Shown here in pieces: positions 37,497-46,632 of a stretch of 64,000 nucleotides of DNA (positions within the stretch are counted from its first letter, which is position 1; each line of letters begins with the position of its first letter). The translations under genes were made by a program, and so were the position numbers. The notes under the pieces were generated by a model that worked only from the letters and a program-made list of their open reading frames with translations, was not told the DNA's origin and did no database searches. The stretch is taken from NCBI GenBank assembly GCA_040754335.1, contig JBFMCV010000003.1, positions 359,356 through 423,355 on the forward strand, written 5' to 3'. Origin of the DNA: Thermodesulfobacteriota bacterium. GTDB taxonomy: Bacteria; Desulfobacterota_D; UBA1144; Nemesobacterales; UBA2774.

Positions 37497-37576
37497 GCCG
37501 TTCTCGTTTTCAAAGTCTCCGATGACCGGAACAGGCCGCACACGGCAGTCCTGCTACTCACATCCTAAACCATAAA

Positions 37577-38596
37577 TCACCCACCAATCCTCAAGAGCAC
37601 TTTGCCGGAGCTCTTCCTCGATTCGATGAGCTCATGAGCGCGAGCGACCTCCTCCAAACCGAACACTCTGCCCACGACAGGCCTTATCCGGTGCTCGATT
37701 ACGAAACCCCTGAGCTCCCCGTAGATATGCGCCATCTTATCGGGCTCCCTGTCCAGCAGATGGCCGAGATGGGACGACATTACGGCGATCGACCTCTCAG
37801 CCAATAAACCTACATCGATCCTCGGTATGTCTTTCCAGGTCCTGAGCCACGAGGCCGGATTCCATTTATCCAGATCGAGGCTCGCGAACCCGGTGATTAC
37901 AATTCTTCCGAAGGGCTTCAGCGTACCCATGCATCTCCTGAAGACGTCCCCGCCGACCATCTCTATGACGGCGTCCACTCCGCCTGTTGCCGCGATCAGA
38001 TCTTTATAGCTGCCGGCGGCGCGGTAGTTAAAAGTGCCTGAAGCTCCGAGGGATTTGATTAATTCCAGCTTTTCCGCGCTCCCCGCCATGCCGTAGACTT
38101 CGCATCCCGCACGGGATGCGAGTTGTATTGCCGCCGTACCCACGCCACCGGCAGCGGCCGTCACGAGCACCTTATCCCCATTGCTTACCCTCGCCATTTT
38201 GAACAGCGCGACCCAGGCAGTCATGTAGTTTACGAGGAACGAGGCCGCTTCCTCGTAGCTGAATCCATCTATCACGGGGACGGCATTGATCTCAGGCACG
38301 GCAACATATTCGGCATAACACCCGTGCTTCGTCCCTACCATCACGCTATCCCCGACCCTCGACGGGTCGACCCCATCGCCCGCTTCCTCTATCACGCCCG
38401 AACATTCCATTCCCGGTATATACGGTTTTCTGGGAGCCCATCCGTAGAGCCCTTTCCTCGAGAGTATCTCCGCGTAGTTAATGCCCGCGAACCTTACCGC
38501 GACCACTACCTCCCCCCTCCCCGCCCGCGGCTTATTCACCTCTTCCGTTCGTAGAACGCCGGGTCCCCCGCTTTTCCTGAGAACGATTGCTTTCAT
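37577..38596 (-). CDS. Zinc-independent MDR-family oxidoreductase (quinone oxidoreductase-like)
   Basis: A 339-residue medium-chain dehydrogenase/reductase starting MKAIVLRKSGGPGVLRTEEV at the ATG 38596, with GGGGTG upstream; a longer frame adds an unlikely 29 residues. GroES-like part: GINYAEILSRKGLYGWAPRKPYIPGMECSGVI. The Rossmann motif is VTAAAGGVGTAAIQLASRAG. Structural-zinc cysteines are absent, as in quinone oxidoreductase/VAT-1-like enzymes. It probably uses NADPH to reduce quinones or enones; substrate unknown. It stands alone, convergent with the gsp operon. Confidence 0.87.
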   Translation of the reverse strand: MKAIVLRKSGGPGVLRTEEVNKPRAGRGEVVVAVRFAGINYAEILSRKGLYGWAPRKPYIPGMECSGVIEEAGDGVDPSRVGDSVMVGTKHGCYAEYVAVPEINAVPVIDGFSYEEAASFLVNYMTAWVALFKMARVSNGDKVLVTAAAGGVGTAAIQLASRAGCEVYGMAGSAEKLELIKSLGASGTFNYRAAGSYKDLIAATGGVDAVIEMVGGDVFRRCMGTLKPFGRIVITGFASLDLDKWNPASWLRTWKDIPRIDVGLLAERSIAVMSSHLGHLLDREPDKMAHIYGELRGFVIEHRIRPVVGRVFGLEEVARAHELIESRKSSGKVLLRIGG

Positions 38597-38710
38597 ATCG
38601 CACACCCCGGTTCCAAAATTGAAAATTTCCGCATTCTGACTTATTATGATAAACGAATCGGGCTGAGGTAAACGGACGGGCACAAAAAAATAATAGACGG
38701 TGGTGATGAG

Positions 38711-38983
38711 ATGAAAAGATTTTTGCTGATACCTGCAGTGCTTATCACGATTCTTTCGTGCGGCAACCCTTATGTGATAGACCCCTTACAGGAGCAGTCC
38801 GCTAGTCCGGGTCAGGTGCCGTGCGAGCCCGACATGATCGAGGTTATCCAGCATAAAATAAACCCCGACGGCAGCGCGACATGGACCGCCCTTTGTCAGG
38901 GATACACGTACGACTGCGAAAGGGCGTCAGGCGAGCAGGGCGCAGTCAGCTGCGAGCGCATGGAATCGCAGATGCCCGAATAA
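38711..38983 (+). CDS. Small Cys-containing lipoprotein
   Basis: A 90-residue protein with signal peptide and lipobox ILSC (Cys at residue 17). The mature region is short, with four further cysteines (VPCEPD, ALCQGYTYDCERA, VSCERM) that could pair in the periplasm. No known family. It sits between two minus-strand enzymes on the plus strand. Confidence 0.55.
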   Translation: MKRFLLIPAVLITILSCGNPYVIDPLQEQSASPGQVPCEPDMIEVIQHKINPDGSATWTALCQGYTYDCERASGEQGAVSCERMESQMPE

Positions 38984-39049
38984 TAGTATGACTTTCGCCT
39001 CCAAGGAGACAGACCGTAGAACGCGTCGATGATAACGGCGGAATCGTAT

Positions 39050-39529
39050 TTATATCCCCTCGTTCGCCTGCCTCGTCTTCGCCCTGCCTTTCACTTCTTC
39101 TCCGATCTTCCAGTACTTTTTGTCCTCTTCAGTAAGTAGTTTGAGGGTAGGCACCGGTATCGGCTTTCCGTCCGGATCGATGGCGACGAATATGATATAG
39201 CCCCTGCAGGTGAACTCGGCCCCGGGACTGTATTTGCCCACCTTGTAGACGTCCACCTTCACCACCATCGACGTATGGGCCGTGTAGATGACCCTGGCTT
39301 TGACTTCTATTATGTCCCCGACTTTCACGGGCCTCTTGAAATCGACTGCTTCGATCGAGGCGGTCACCGTGTCCTGGCCCGCAAACCTCATGGCGGCCAA
39401 AACTCCCGTCATATCCATGAGCTCCAGCACCCTGCCCCCGAATATCGTGCCGTAATGGTTCGTATGCGTCGGGAATACCAGCTCCGAGCTCGTAACTTCG
39501 ACAGCTTCCCTGACCGATTCATTTCCCAA
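39050..39529 (-). CDS. Acyl-CoA thioesterase, hotdog fold (YciA-like)
   Basis: A 159-residue thioesterase when started at the TTG 39529, which has a perfect AGGAGG seven bases upstream. A frame 141 bases longer has no ribosome site and adds non-conserved text. Family motifs: SSELVFPTHTNHYGTIFGGRVLELMDMTGVLAAMRFAG (central helix and active-site Asp), ASIEAVDFKRPVKVGDIIEVKARV and YTAHTSMVVKVDVY. Such enzymes hydrolyse acyl-CoAs of varied length. The neighbours give no clue to a substrate. Confidence 0.88.
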   Translation of the reverse strand: MGNESVREAVEVTSSELVFPTHTNHYGTIFGGRVLELMDMTGVLAAMRFAGQDTVTASIEAVDFKRPVKVGDIIEVKARVIYTAHTSMVVKVDVYKVGKYSPGAEFTCRGYIIFVAIDPDGKPIPVPTLKLLTEEDKKYWKIGEEVKGRAKTRQANEGI

Positions 39530-39694
39530 TTTATCGCCTCCTGCGTCAACTCGCCTGAGCTTGCATGTTGCGTCGAGGAATATACTAAACGAGCGCCGTG
39601 GTTTTTCAACCGGAGGGATTTGCCGAACGTACACTTCACTCACGGTCTGTAAAGGGTGTAAAGTTAGCAAAAATCCGCGTTAATGGAGAACAAT

Positions 39695-40210
39695 ATGAAT
39701 TACCGTAAACCTTATAGGAAACATCTGTCGACTGTATATCTCTTCCTAGCTCTATCTTCATTGACTCTCTCGGTCTTCCTCATCCCGGACGAGTCGCTGG
39801 CGGGCGGTAGCGACAAGTATCCAAAGTGCTTCATTGGGACTTATCTGGTGGAGGAGGGAAACGGAACGAAGAGCATCTGGAGCCTTGGGGCGAGGGGAAT
39901 AATCCTCATTACCAGCTCCGCGCAGCCCTCTCTTAATTTCAGCGATGCGCAGGGAGCCTGGATCAGGACCGGCAAGCTTGAAGCGTCGGCTACCTCGCTC
40001 GATTTCTCGTTCGACGATGAAGGCGGCCTCCTCAACATCGCCAAGGTCAATGCCGCGATAAGGTTCACGGACAAAAACTGCCTGGGGATAGAAGGCGAGT
40101 TCACGGTTCTGTTCTACGAGCCCGGAGTAGACCCACTCGACCCGGACTCGGTCCCGGATAACGTCGTTTCGGATACGTTTACAGGTCAGCGTGTCGCTGT
40201 CGAACAATAA
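39695..40210 (+). CDS. Hypothetical secreted protein
   Basis: From the ATG at 39695 (GGAG six bases before it; an ATG four codons earlier is also possible) the product is 171 residues. A signal peptide ends SLA/GG. The mature protein is beta-rich with two cysteines (YPKCFIGTY, DKNCLGIEG) and reads like a lipocalin or calycin-type small barrel (CFIGTYLVEEGNG...GEFTVLFYEPG), though I cannot assign a family. It is divergent from the thioesterase gene. Confidence 0.6.
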   Translation: MNYRKPYRKHLSTVYLFLALSSLTLSVFLIPDESLAGGSDKYPKCFIGTYLVEEGNGTKSIWSLGARGIILITSSAQPSLNFSDAQGAWIRTGKLEASATSLDFSFDDEGGLLNIAKVNAAIRFTDKNCLGIEGEFTVLFYEPGVDPLDPDSVPDNVVSDTFTGQRVAVEQ

Positions 40211-40237
40211 CGTACACCGCGTACTCCCGGACCGGAA

Positions 40238-40903
40238 CTATTCGAATGTCCCGTAAACAATCAGATGCCTGTCGCTCGCCTGCGCGACGTCGAATCCGCC
40301 GAGGCCCGCTTCTTCAAGCTGCAGCTCGACTTCGCCTACCTCGAATGCGGCGAGGAGGGAATTGTAAAAATCTCTCTTTAAAATGTCTGGCTCGTTCCGC
40401 GAATATGTTTCTACGAGACTCCGGGCTTCCTCGACGCTTGCGGGTCTCATCAAGTCCATGATAAAGACCCGGGTTCCCGGGGACGATAGCCTCTTTACCG
40501 CGAGCCAGAAATGAGCCGGGTCGGAGAGATGGTGAAGGAGGCTGTTGCTGACGATGAGGTCGTAAGATTTCCCGGGCTCGAATTCCTGTATATTCCCTAG
40601 TATGAAACAAACCCTCCCTTCAAGTCCGGGACTGTTTTTGAGCCCCTCTTCCGCATAATGCAGCATCGCAGCCGAGCCGTCTATCGCGTCGATCCTAGAG
40701 CCGGGTAACGCTATTGCGACTCTGAAAGTTATGTCCCCCGTCCCGCAACCCATATCTAGAATCGTATCTATTTGCGCCACATCAGTAAGGAACCCCATTA
40801 GCAGCTCGATGAAATTCGAGTGAGGCTCCTCGAAATCCGCCCTGCCGTAGGCATACGCCTGCTCGGGATCGTCCATCAGCTCGGGCTCGGGGATTCTCTT
40901 CAT
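40238..40903 (-). CDS. Class I SAM-dependent methyltransferase
   Basis: A 221-residue methyltransferase. Motif I is TILDMGCGTGDITFRVA, the acidic residue after strand 2 is in IDAIDGSAAMLHYAE, and motif II is YDLIVSNSLLHHLSDPAHFWLAV, with VFIMDLMRP after it. This pattern is that of the UbiE/Tam-like group of small-molecule methyltransferases. Substrate unknown. The gene is isolated between plus-strand unknowns. Confidence 0.85.
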   Translation of the reverse strand: MKRIPEPELMDDPEQAYAYGRADFEEPHSNFIELLMGFLTDVAQIDTILDMGCGTGDITFRVAIALPGSRIDAIDGSAAMLHYAEEGLKNSPGLEGRVCFILGNIQEFEPGKSYDLIVSNSLLHHLSDPAHFWLAVKRLSSPGTRVFIMDLMRPASVEEARSLVETYSRNEPDILKRDFYNSLLAAFEVGEVELQLEEAGLGGFDVAQASDRHLIVYGTFE

Positions 40904-40985
40904 GCCGCCTTCGGGATTATTTTAATGCGCCGCCTTCCCTTTTGTAATTTCTGATTCATCATTAATAAAAAAGGGGGATACCAGG

Positions 40986-41210
40986 ATGCCGAAAAAATCT
41001 GATTCATTAAACGCGGTCGAGCTCATGCACATAGGCTTCAGCGTCTCGATCGACGCCAGGAAATATGAGGAGCGGATAGAGGAAATCATTGAAACAGCCA
41101 GGATGTTCAACTCGACTGTTATACTGAGGAACACGCCCGAAACGATGCTCAACGAAAAATTCCTCAAGAAGCTGAAGAGCCATTCCCATAAGATCGTGAT
41201 CGAGGTCTGA
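40986..41210 (+). CDS. Small basic hypothetical protein
   Basis: A 74-residue soluble protein with AAGGGGG ten bases before the ATG. The text runs through ELMHIGFSVSIDARKYEERIEEIIETARMF to KIVIEV, an alpha/beta pattern without membrane span or Cys. No family recognised. The ribosome site supports it. Confidence 0.45.
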   Translation: MPKKSDSLNAVELMHIGFSVSIDARKYEERIEEIIETARMFNSTVILRNTPETMLNEKFLKKLKSHSHKIVIEV

Positions 41211-41254
41211 AGGTCGGCCATGCCTAGACTATTCAACCGCTAATGTTCCCGCCG

Positions 41255-41923
41255 TCACCTGGGCAGGAGTTCGCAATAATAAAAACGGCCTTCCCTCAAT
41301 ACTATTTCCCCCTTTTCGAACTCCACCCTCCTCCCGAATATTGGCCCGTTGTAAACGAACGTATGGAACTCGCCGTTCTCTCCGCAGGGATCGGCGTTCG
41401 TAGGAAGGTCAGTTAAGAAATCGTTATCGAATTCCCTTCCGGCAAACCCTCCGTCGAGTAAAGTCGAATCGACGCAGACGACCACCGCTTTAAAGCCCTC
41501 GTCGATGAAAGTCCGGGCCAGCGTTGCCGAATCCCTGTCCCAAACGGGGAACACGCCGAGCATACCCAGCTTCCTCAGATGCTCCTCCCTGTATCTCCTG
41601 ATTTCCTCAAGGAATATGTCTCCGTAGACCACGGAATCCACGCCGGAATCCTTATATTTCAGGAGTAACTTCTCGAGGGACAGCTCGTACTCTTCATTAG
41701 TCGCGTTCTGCGGGATCAGTACCTTTTCGAGACCGAGACCGAGCGAGTCCGCCTGCTCATCGAGTAGAGTGCTCCTGACGCCGTGCATACTGATCCTGTC
41801 GTACCCGCTTGTAACCGTCGTTACGAGGGACACGATATCGTAATCGCGGCTCGCCATGGTTTCATAGAGAGCGAGCGCGCTGTCCTTGCCGCCGCTCCAG
41901 GAGAAAAGAGCCTTCCCGTCCAT
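41255..41923 (-). CDS. PP-loop ATPase of the Dph6/diphthine-ammonia ligase-like family
   Basis: A 222-residue protein with the PP-loop SWSGGKDSALALYE at residues 8-21 and family text MHGVRSTLLDEQADSLGL, GVDSVVYGDIFLEEIRRYRE, GVFPVWDRDS and DPCGENGEFHTFVYNGP. This set matches the MJ0570/Dph6-like branch of the N-type ATP pyrophosphatases, which adenylate a substrate to add an amide. Bacteria lack diphthamide, so the bacterial substrate is different and unknown; a tRNA or cofactor modification is possible. Isolated gene. Confidence 0.85.
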   Translation of the reverse strand: MDGKALFSWSGGKDSALALYETMASRDYDIVSLVTTVTSGYDRISMHGVRSTLLDEQADSLGLGLEKVLIPQNATNEEYELSLEKLLLKYKDSGVDSVVYGDIFLEEIRRYREEHLRKLGMLGVFPVWDRDSATLARTFIDEGFKAVVVCVDSTLLDGGFAGREFDNDFLTDLPTNADPCGENGEFHTFVYNGPIFGRRVEFEKGEIVLREGRFYYCELLPR

Positions 41924-42040
41924 ACGGATTACAATATAACACGCTCCCGCGTCTAATGAATATCCGCACGGAGCATTTGTAGATGCAGGCGTGATTATAT
42001 GTTACTTTTTGGAATCCGAGCTGGGAGGAAAGATCCGCAA

Positions 42041-42898
42041 ATGCGCTGGAGAACGGGCAGGCGAAGCACGAACATCGAGGACAGGAGGGGGGTAAGACTG
42101 CCGGGGAGGGCCGCGGGGGGCGGTATAGGCATCCTCGTGCTTATTATAATCGCGGTCCTTCTCGGCGCCGACCCGGTCAATCTCTTAAACGATATCACCT
42201 TCACCGAGGTCGATCCGACCTCGAGCTACGACAGGGCTCCATTTTCCGAAGAGGAGAAGGAGCTCGCCGATTTTGTCTCCGTCGTTCTCGCCGATACCGA
42301 AGACACCTGGCACGAGCTGTTCGCCGCGCATAACGGCGCCTACCGGGAGCCGACGCTCGTTTTATTTTCGGGAGCGGTCGACTCCGCATGCGGCTACGCC
42401 CGGTCCGCAGTGGGGCCGTTCTATTGCCCCGCCGATGAGAAGGTCTATATCGATCTCAGCTTCTACAGAGACCTCAAGGAAAGGTTCGACGCCCCAGGCG
42501 ATTTCGCCCAGGCTTACGTCATAGCGCACGAAGTGGGACACCACGTGCAGAACCTCCTCGGTATATCGGAGCAAGTAAGGAGGGCACAGAGGAGGGTCGG
42601 GGAGGCGGATGCGAACAGGCTCTCCGTCATGCAGGAGCTTCAGGCGGACTGTTTTGCGGGCGTCTGGGCGCACAACGCCGACAGGGCGAGGGACATACTC
42701 GAATACGGCGACATAGAGGAAGGTCTGAACGCCGCGAGCAGTATCGGGGACGACAGGCTGCAGATGGAATCACAGGGCCGCGTAACGCCGGACTCGTTTA
42801 CGCACGGGAGCTCGAAGCAGAGGGTCGCATGGTTCAAGAGGGGACTCGATTCGGGCGACATCGACTCGTGCAATACGTTCGAAGCGAGGAATTTATAA
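42041..42898 (+). CDS. Putative neutral zinc metallopeptidase (YpfJ family)
   Basis: A 286-residue membrane-anchored protein starting MRWRTGRRSTNIEDRRG at the ATG 42041, with GGGAGGAAAG upstream; a start 42 bases earlier lacks support. One membrane helix (GGIGILVLIIIAVLLGA) is followed by a domain with the zinc site YVIAHEVGHHVQNLLG (HExxH), a later ELQADCFAGVWAHNAD (third ligand region), and CGYARSAVGPFYCPADEKVYIDLSFY. This is the YpfJ/neutral zinc metallopeptidase pattern. Role in E. coli not well defined. Isolated gene. Confidence 0.88.
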   Translation: MRWRTGRRSTNIEDRRGVRLPGRAAGGGIGILVLIIIAVLLGADPVNLLNDITFTEVDPTSSYDRAPFSEEEKELADFVSVVLADTEDTWHELFAAHNGAYREPTLVLFSGAVDSACGYARSAVGPFYCPADEKVYIDLSFYRDLKERFDAPGDFAQAYVIAHEVGHHVQNLLGISEQVRRAQRRVGEADANRLSVMQELQADCFAGVWAHNADRARDILEYGDIEEGLNAASSIGDDRLQMESQGRVTPDSFTHGSSKQRVAWFKRGLDSGDIDSCNTFEARNL

Positions 42899-42948
42899 AA
42901 GCTCATCGATAGAATGCACATCCGGCAATATCGGGGTTATCTTCCGTT

Positions 42949-44175
42949 TTAATCATTATCAGCCCCCTTTTCCAGCCTGTCTATCACAGCCGCCCCGACG
43001 CAGTCTCCCCACACGTTTACCGTCGTCCTGAAGCGGTCTAGCAGCCAGTCTATCGCCAGTATCAGCCCTATACCCTCGACCGGGAGGCCAACCGATTTGA
43101 GCACGAGCACCATCGTCACGAGCCCCGCCTCCGGTATGCCCGCAGCCCCGATCGACGCGAGCGTCGCGGTAAAAAATACGATCACCATCTGCGCTATGCT
43201 CAATTCAATGCCGTAGCTCTGTGCTATGAATACCGCTGCGACCGCTTCATAGAGCGCGGTGCCGTCCATATTTACGGTCGCTCCCAACGGGAGCACGAAC
43301 CTCGCGACCTTCGGACTAACCTTCGCCTCCTCGATCACGCCTTCCATAGTGAGAGGCAGCGTGGCCGAAGAAGAGGCCGTCGAGAACGCTGTGAGGAGCG
43401 CCTTGCTCAGGCGCGAAGCATACTCAAAGGGGTTCCGCCCGGAAAACAGGAAAAGTATAAAGGGCAATATGATTACCCCGTGAATAAAGAGCCCAGATAT
43501 GACGCATAGGAAATATTTCCCAAGCTCGGCCGCAAGCGCGATCACCTGGCTCCCGCCCCCGGCAAGGCCTATCCGCTCGGCAATCAGTCCGAATATGCCG
43601 AGCGGGGTGAATATCATCATCCAGTGGACTATCTTCATAACGGCCTTGTCGAGCAGTGTGAACAATTCGACGGCCGGCTTGCTTTCCTTTCCGAGTGCGG
43701 CGAAAGCCGCGCCGAACAGAATTGCGGCAACGATAAGCGGGAGCACGTCGAACTCCGCAGCCGAGCTGAAAAGGTTTGGAGAGACGAACTCCAGTAAGAG
43801 TATCTCGACGATACTCATATTTTCTTTTCCCTTTATTATTTCCGGCATTACGCCCGTAAGAACGGCCCCCCCTTCGCCGGGGTGTACGAGACTCACGATG
43901 ACGATGCCCAGCATGACGGCAATGGCTGTAGTCGAAAGAAAATAGACGAACGTTTTGAGACCCAGACGTCCCAATCTCTCGACCTTCATGATGCTGAGCG
44001 TTACCGAGACCAGTATCAGCGGGAGCACTATCATCTTTAAAGCGTTTATAAAAAGCTTCCCGAGGAATCCTGCTCTCACGCCCGTCTCGGGATAGACAGA
44101 ACCCACGATCCCGCCGAGAACCACGCCCGCGATTATGCCGGCGATGAGATAATTTCGTCTAAAAAACTTCGTCAA
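42949..44175 (-). CDS. Dicarboxylate/amino acid:cation symporter (DAACS family)
   Basis: A 408-residue membrane transporter with eight helices and two re-entrant loops. Hallmarks: TASSSATLPLTMEGV (first hairpin with the serine-rich motif), GATVNMDGTALYEAVAAVFIAQ (the NMDGT unwound helix 7), ASIGAAGIPEAGLVTMVLVL (second hairpin) and WLLDRFRTTVNVWGD (helix 8 with substrate and sodium contacts). It uses Na+ or H+ to import glutamate, aspartate or C4-dicarboxylates; the exact one cannot be told. Arg in helix 8 (DRFRT) is compatible with acidic substrates. Confidence 0.93.
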   Translation of the reverse strand: MTKFFRRNYLIAGIIAGVVLGGIVGSVYPETGVRAGFLGKLFINALKMIVLPLILVSVTLSIMKVERLGRLGLKTFVYFLSTTAIAVMLGIVIVSLVHPGEGGAVLTGVMPEIIKGKENMSIVEILLLEFVSPNLFSSAAEFDVLPLIVAAILFGAAFAALGKESKPAVELFTLLDKAVMKIVHWMMIFTPLGIFGLIAERIGLAGGGSQVIALAAELGKYFLCVISGLFIHGVIILPFILFLFSGRNPFEYASRLSKALLTAFSTASSSATLPLTMEGVIEEAKVSPKVARFVLPLGATVNMDGTALYEAVAAVFIAQSYGIELSIAQMVIVFFTATLASIGAAGIPEAGLVTMVLVLKSVGLPVEGIGLILAIDWLLDRFRTTVNVWGDCVGAAVIDRLEKGADND

Positions 44176-44366
44176 CGGTCACACCGATCACAAACGGAAC
44201 CCATGATTATTTTCGAAATTGCGTGCCGTATAGATTCCGCTGCAGCCCGCATTATGAATGGACATAATATCATTTTTGACCTGATTATAATACCTCGAAG
44301 TCCGTCAATACCACCCGTCTGAATCCGAAAACAGTGACTGCGGCACTGACCCCGGTTATGTATGCG

Positions 44367-44372
44367 GTTATA
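44367..44372 (+). promoter_or_regulatory. Candidate -10 element before DUF3108 gene
   Basis: A perfect TATAAT lies at about 44367-44372, some 10 bases before the preferred ATG at 44382. No good -35 is seen at the right spacing, so it may be chance. If real, the message would be nearly leaderless, consistent with the missing ribosome site. Confidence 0.25.
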
Positions 44373-44381
44373 ATTCTTAAC

Positions 44382-45188
44382 ATGAATAAAACGAGTTATA
44401 TAACCTTCATAACCATCTTTCTGATATGCATACTGACAGCTCCCTTCCCGGCGCGTCCTATGAGCGTACCGTCTATGAGCAAAAAGGAGGAAGGCTCCTT
44501 TGTCACCTCTTACAAGGAAGGAGGGACGAGGTGGAAAGCGACCTGGAGCACGGAAGAGTTCATCGAGGACGGCGAGAGAAGAGTGAGAGTGGTGCTGAAT
44601 GCGGAGGGGATCACGAGCCCCTTCTCGAGGGACATGCGCTGGAAAGCAATCTCGGTCTGGAGGGCGGCATCGGGTTTTACCCCACTCGAATCCGCGACAG
44701 AGGTAAAGGATACGAAGGGTAAACTTGTCATGACCGAGAAAATTACCGTGGACGACGCCGGAGGAACAGTATCGTTCGCGAGGCGGGATTATGAAGGCGA
44801 CGGGACAGCGGACGAGACGTACGTGACCGATCGGAACATACTGATCGTCGAGGGGCTCGTCCTCGCGCTCCGCTCGCTGCCTTTCGGCACCGGAGAAACG
44901 GTGAAGGCCCAGTTCCTCACGAACGAGCCCGAACTCTATAACGTCGAGTTCAAGCAAAGGGGAATCGAGAAAATAATTACGCCCGAAGGCGAAACGGAGT
45001 GCTATAAAGTCGAGCTGGTACCGAAATTAGGCGCGCTCAATCTGTTCAAAGTCTTTTTCCCGAAGACGTATTTCTGGTTTACGGTTGAGTCCCCTCACAG
45101 GTGGGTGAGATACGAGGGGTTCGAGAACGGACGCGATTCTCCCGTGGTCGTTATGGAAGCCTTGTCGTTTAAAGAATTCGGGAAGTGA
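44382..45188 (+). CDS. DUF3108-like exported protein
   Basis: From the ATG at 44382 the product is 268 residues; a GTG 48 bases earlier is possible. The N-terminus MNKTSYITFITIFLICILTA is a signal peptide. The rest is beta-rich: WKATWSTEEFIEDGERRVRVVLNAEG, then RNILIVEGLVLALRSLPFGTGETVKAQFL, then YKVELVPKLGALNLFKVFFPKTYFWFTVESPHRWVRYEG. The closing part resembles DUF3108, a periplasmic barrel-like domain. Convergent with the TIR gene. Function unknown. Confidence 0.6.
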   Translation: MNKTSYITFITIFLICILTAPFPARPMSVPSMSKKEEGSFVTSYKEGGTRWKATWSTEEFIEDGERRVRVVLNAEGITSPFSRDMRWKAISVWRAASGFTPLESATEVKDTKGKLVMTEKITVDDAGGTVSFARRDYEGDGTADETYVTDRNILIVEGLVLALRSLPFGTGETVKAQFLTNEPELYNVEFKQRGIEKIITPEGETECYKVELVPKLGALNLFKVFFPKTYFWFTVESPHRWVRYEGFENGRDSPVVVMEALSFKEFGK

Positions 45189-45207
45189 AGATTTCCCCGG
45201 AACGCCC

Positions 45208-46581
45208 CTATTTCCTCTGGCTCCCGTCGGCGCAGAGCTGAGTGAGGATGCTGCACGGTTTTTCACTCCGGCCGTCGCACTCCTCCATCGCGGCCTTCAC
45301 CGCCTCGTTCATGTCGGCGTAGTAGCCCCATCCGAGAGCGCCGTCCTCGCTCCTCGCCAGAGCTCCGCAATCGGTGAACGAAATCCTCATCTGACAGTTA
45401 GGCCCGTACTTCACACACTCGTCGACGGAAGCCTTCTCCGCCTGGACCCTCGTGGGATAGTTCCAGGCCACCCCGTATTGCCCGTTGTCCGCCGTGGCTA
45501 TGGCGCCCCAGACATTAACCCGCTTGACGCTCCCGTCGGCGCACAGCTCGATGAACGAAGTACAGAGGTCGCTCGTATATTTGTGACATTCGGTGACGGC
45601 GTTGTTTCTCGCGAGATTGACCGTAGAATTAGTAGCCCACCCGTAGGAACCGTCAGGCGCCGTGGCGTATACAGCACAGTTATTGAACGCGACCCTCAGC
45701 TCGCAGCCCGTGTTGAATTGACTGCACCTCTCTATGGCGTCCTTCTCGGCCGACTGCTTCGAGGGCATGTTAGTTGAGAAACCCCAGCCCCCGCTGGGAG
45801 CAATCGTGATAGCTCCCCAGTTCCCCTGGTTGTCGTACGGTCCCGGAGTGGACGTGTTATAAACGGGCGGCGGATTGTAGTCGGTCGGGCCCGGTATTAT
45901 CTGATTTTGATTATTGTTCGACCCATGGTTGTCGTCGTCACCGCCGCCGAAGATCAGATACCCGGCCAACCCAAGAACCAGAACTGCAGCTATTAAACCT
46001 CCGAGCTTCTTCTTATCTTCAGTGAAAGATTTCCCGCCCGAACCGTCCTTCTTCTCAAGAGGCCTTATGGTCTCCATGCGCGGGTCCGGCTCCCTCTTCG
46101 CTCCTCCGGTGGCGGGAGGAGAAACGCTGGAATCGGCGGCAACGCCGGCATCGGAAGGAGTCTCCGGACGCGCCCCCTGTCTCGAGAGAAGTAGTTTTAT
46201 TGTTGACAGCAGCTGTCCCAGGTGCTTTTCGAGCGGCGGGGTCAGCGCGTCGAGCCAGTGCGGAGCGCTTATGAAATATTCGAGGGATTTGTTGGGGTCG
46301 ACGTCTTCAACCCTGAACGGAATAACGGGTATTCCCTTGCTGACAGCACGCTCTACTTCCCTGATTATCTGCTGGGATTCATTGGCATTCGAGGAGAAAA
46401 CAAGCACCATTACCCGGCACGCGCTTATGGCGTCTATAATTGCTTCGCCCCACTGGGTGCCCGGTACTATGTCTCTCGGCGCTATCCAGCACCTTATGCC
46501 TCCGTTTTCCAGAGTCGCGCATACTGCATCAGCTACAGGTTTATCTTTCGCTGAGTGACTGATGAATACATCATGTGCCAT
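45208..46581 (-). CDS. TIR-domain protein with one membrane span and DUF4189-like C-terminus
   Basis: A 457-residue protein. Residues 1-130 are a TIR domain: DVFISHSAKDKPVADAV, IRCWIAPRDIVPGTQWG, VLVFSSNANESQQIIREVERAV; E75 sits where NAD-cleaving TIRs have their catalytic glutamate. A Pro/Ser/Lys linker leads to one helix (GGLIAAVLVLGLAGYLIF, ~194-211) with lysines before and acids after it, so the TIR should be cytoplasmic. Beyond it an Asn/Pro/Gly linker leads to two copies of a Cys-rich unit (WGAITIAPSGGWGFS ... and WGAIATADNGQYGVA ...) of DUF4189 type, likely outside the cytoplasm with disulfides. GGGGGA precedes the ATG. Third gene of an operon with two SLOG-like membrane proteins. Confidence 0.85.
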   Translation of the reverse strand: MAHDVFISHSAKDKPVADAVCATLENGGIRCWIAPRDIVPGTQWGEAIIDAISACRVMVLVFSSNANESQQIIREVERAVSKGIPVIPFRVEDVDPNKSLEYFISAPHWLDALTPPLEKHLGQLLSTIKLLLSRQGARPETPSDAGVAADSSVSPPATGGAKREPDPRMETIRPLEKKDGSGGKSFTEDKKKLGGLIAAVLVLGLAGYLIFGGGDDDNHGSNNNQNQIIPGPTDYNPPPVYNTSTPGPYDNQGNWGAITIAPSGGWGFSTNMPSKQSAEKDAIERCSQFNTGCELRVAFNNCAVYATAPDGSYGWATNSTVNLARNNAVTECHKYTSDLCTSFIELCADGSVKRVNVWGAIATADNGQYGVAWNYPTRVQAEKASVDECVKYGPNCQMRISFTDCGALARSEDGALGWGYYADMNEAVKAAMEECDGRSEKPCSILTQLCADGSQRK

Positions 46582-46632
46582 CTGTTTTCCCCCTCTCCAG
46601 AGGAAATACTGGAGGATTATAGCTGTGATTGA

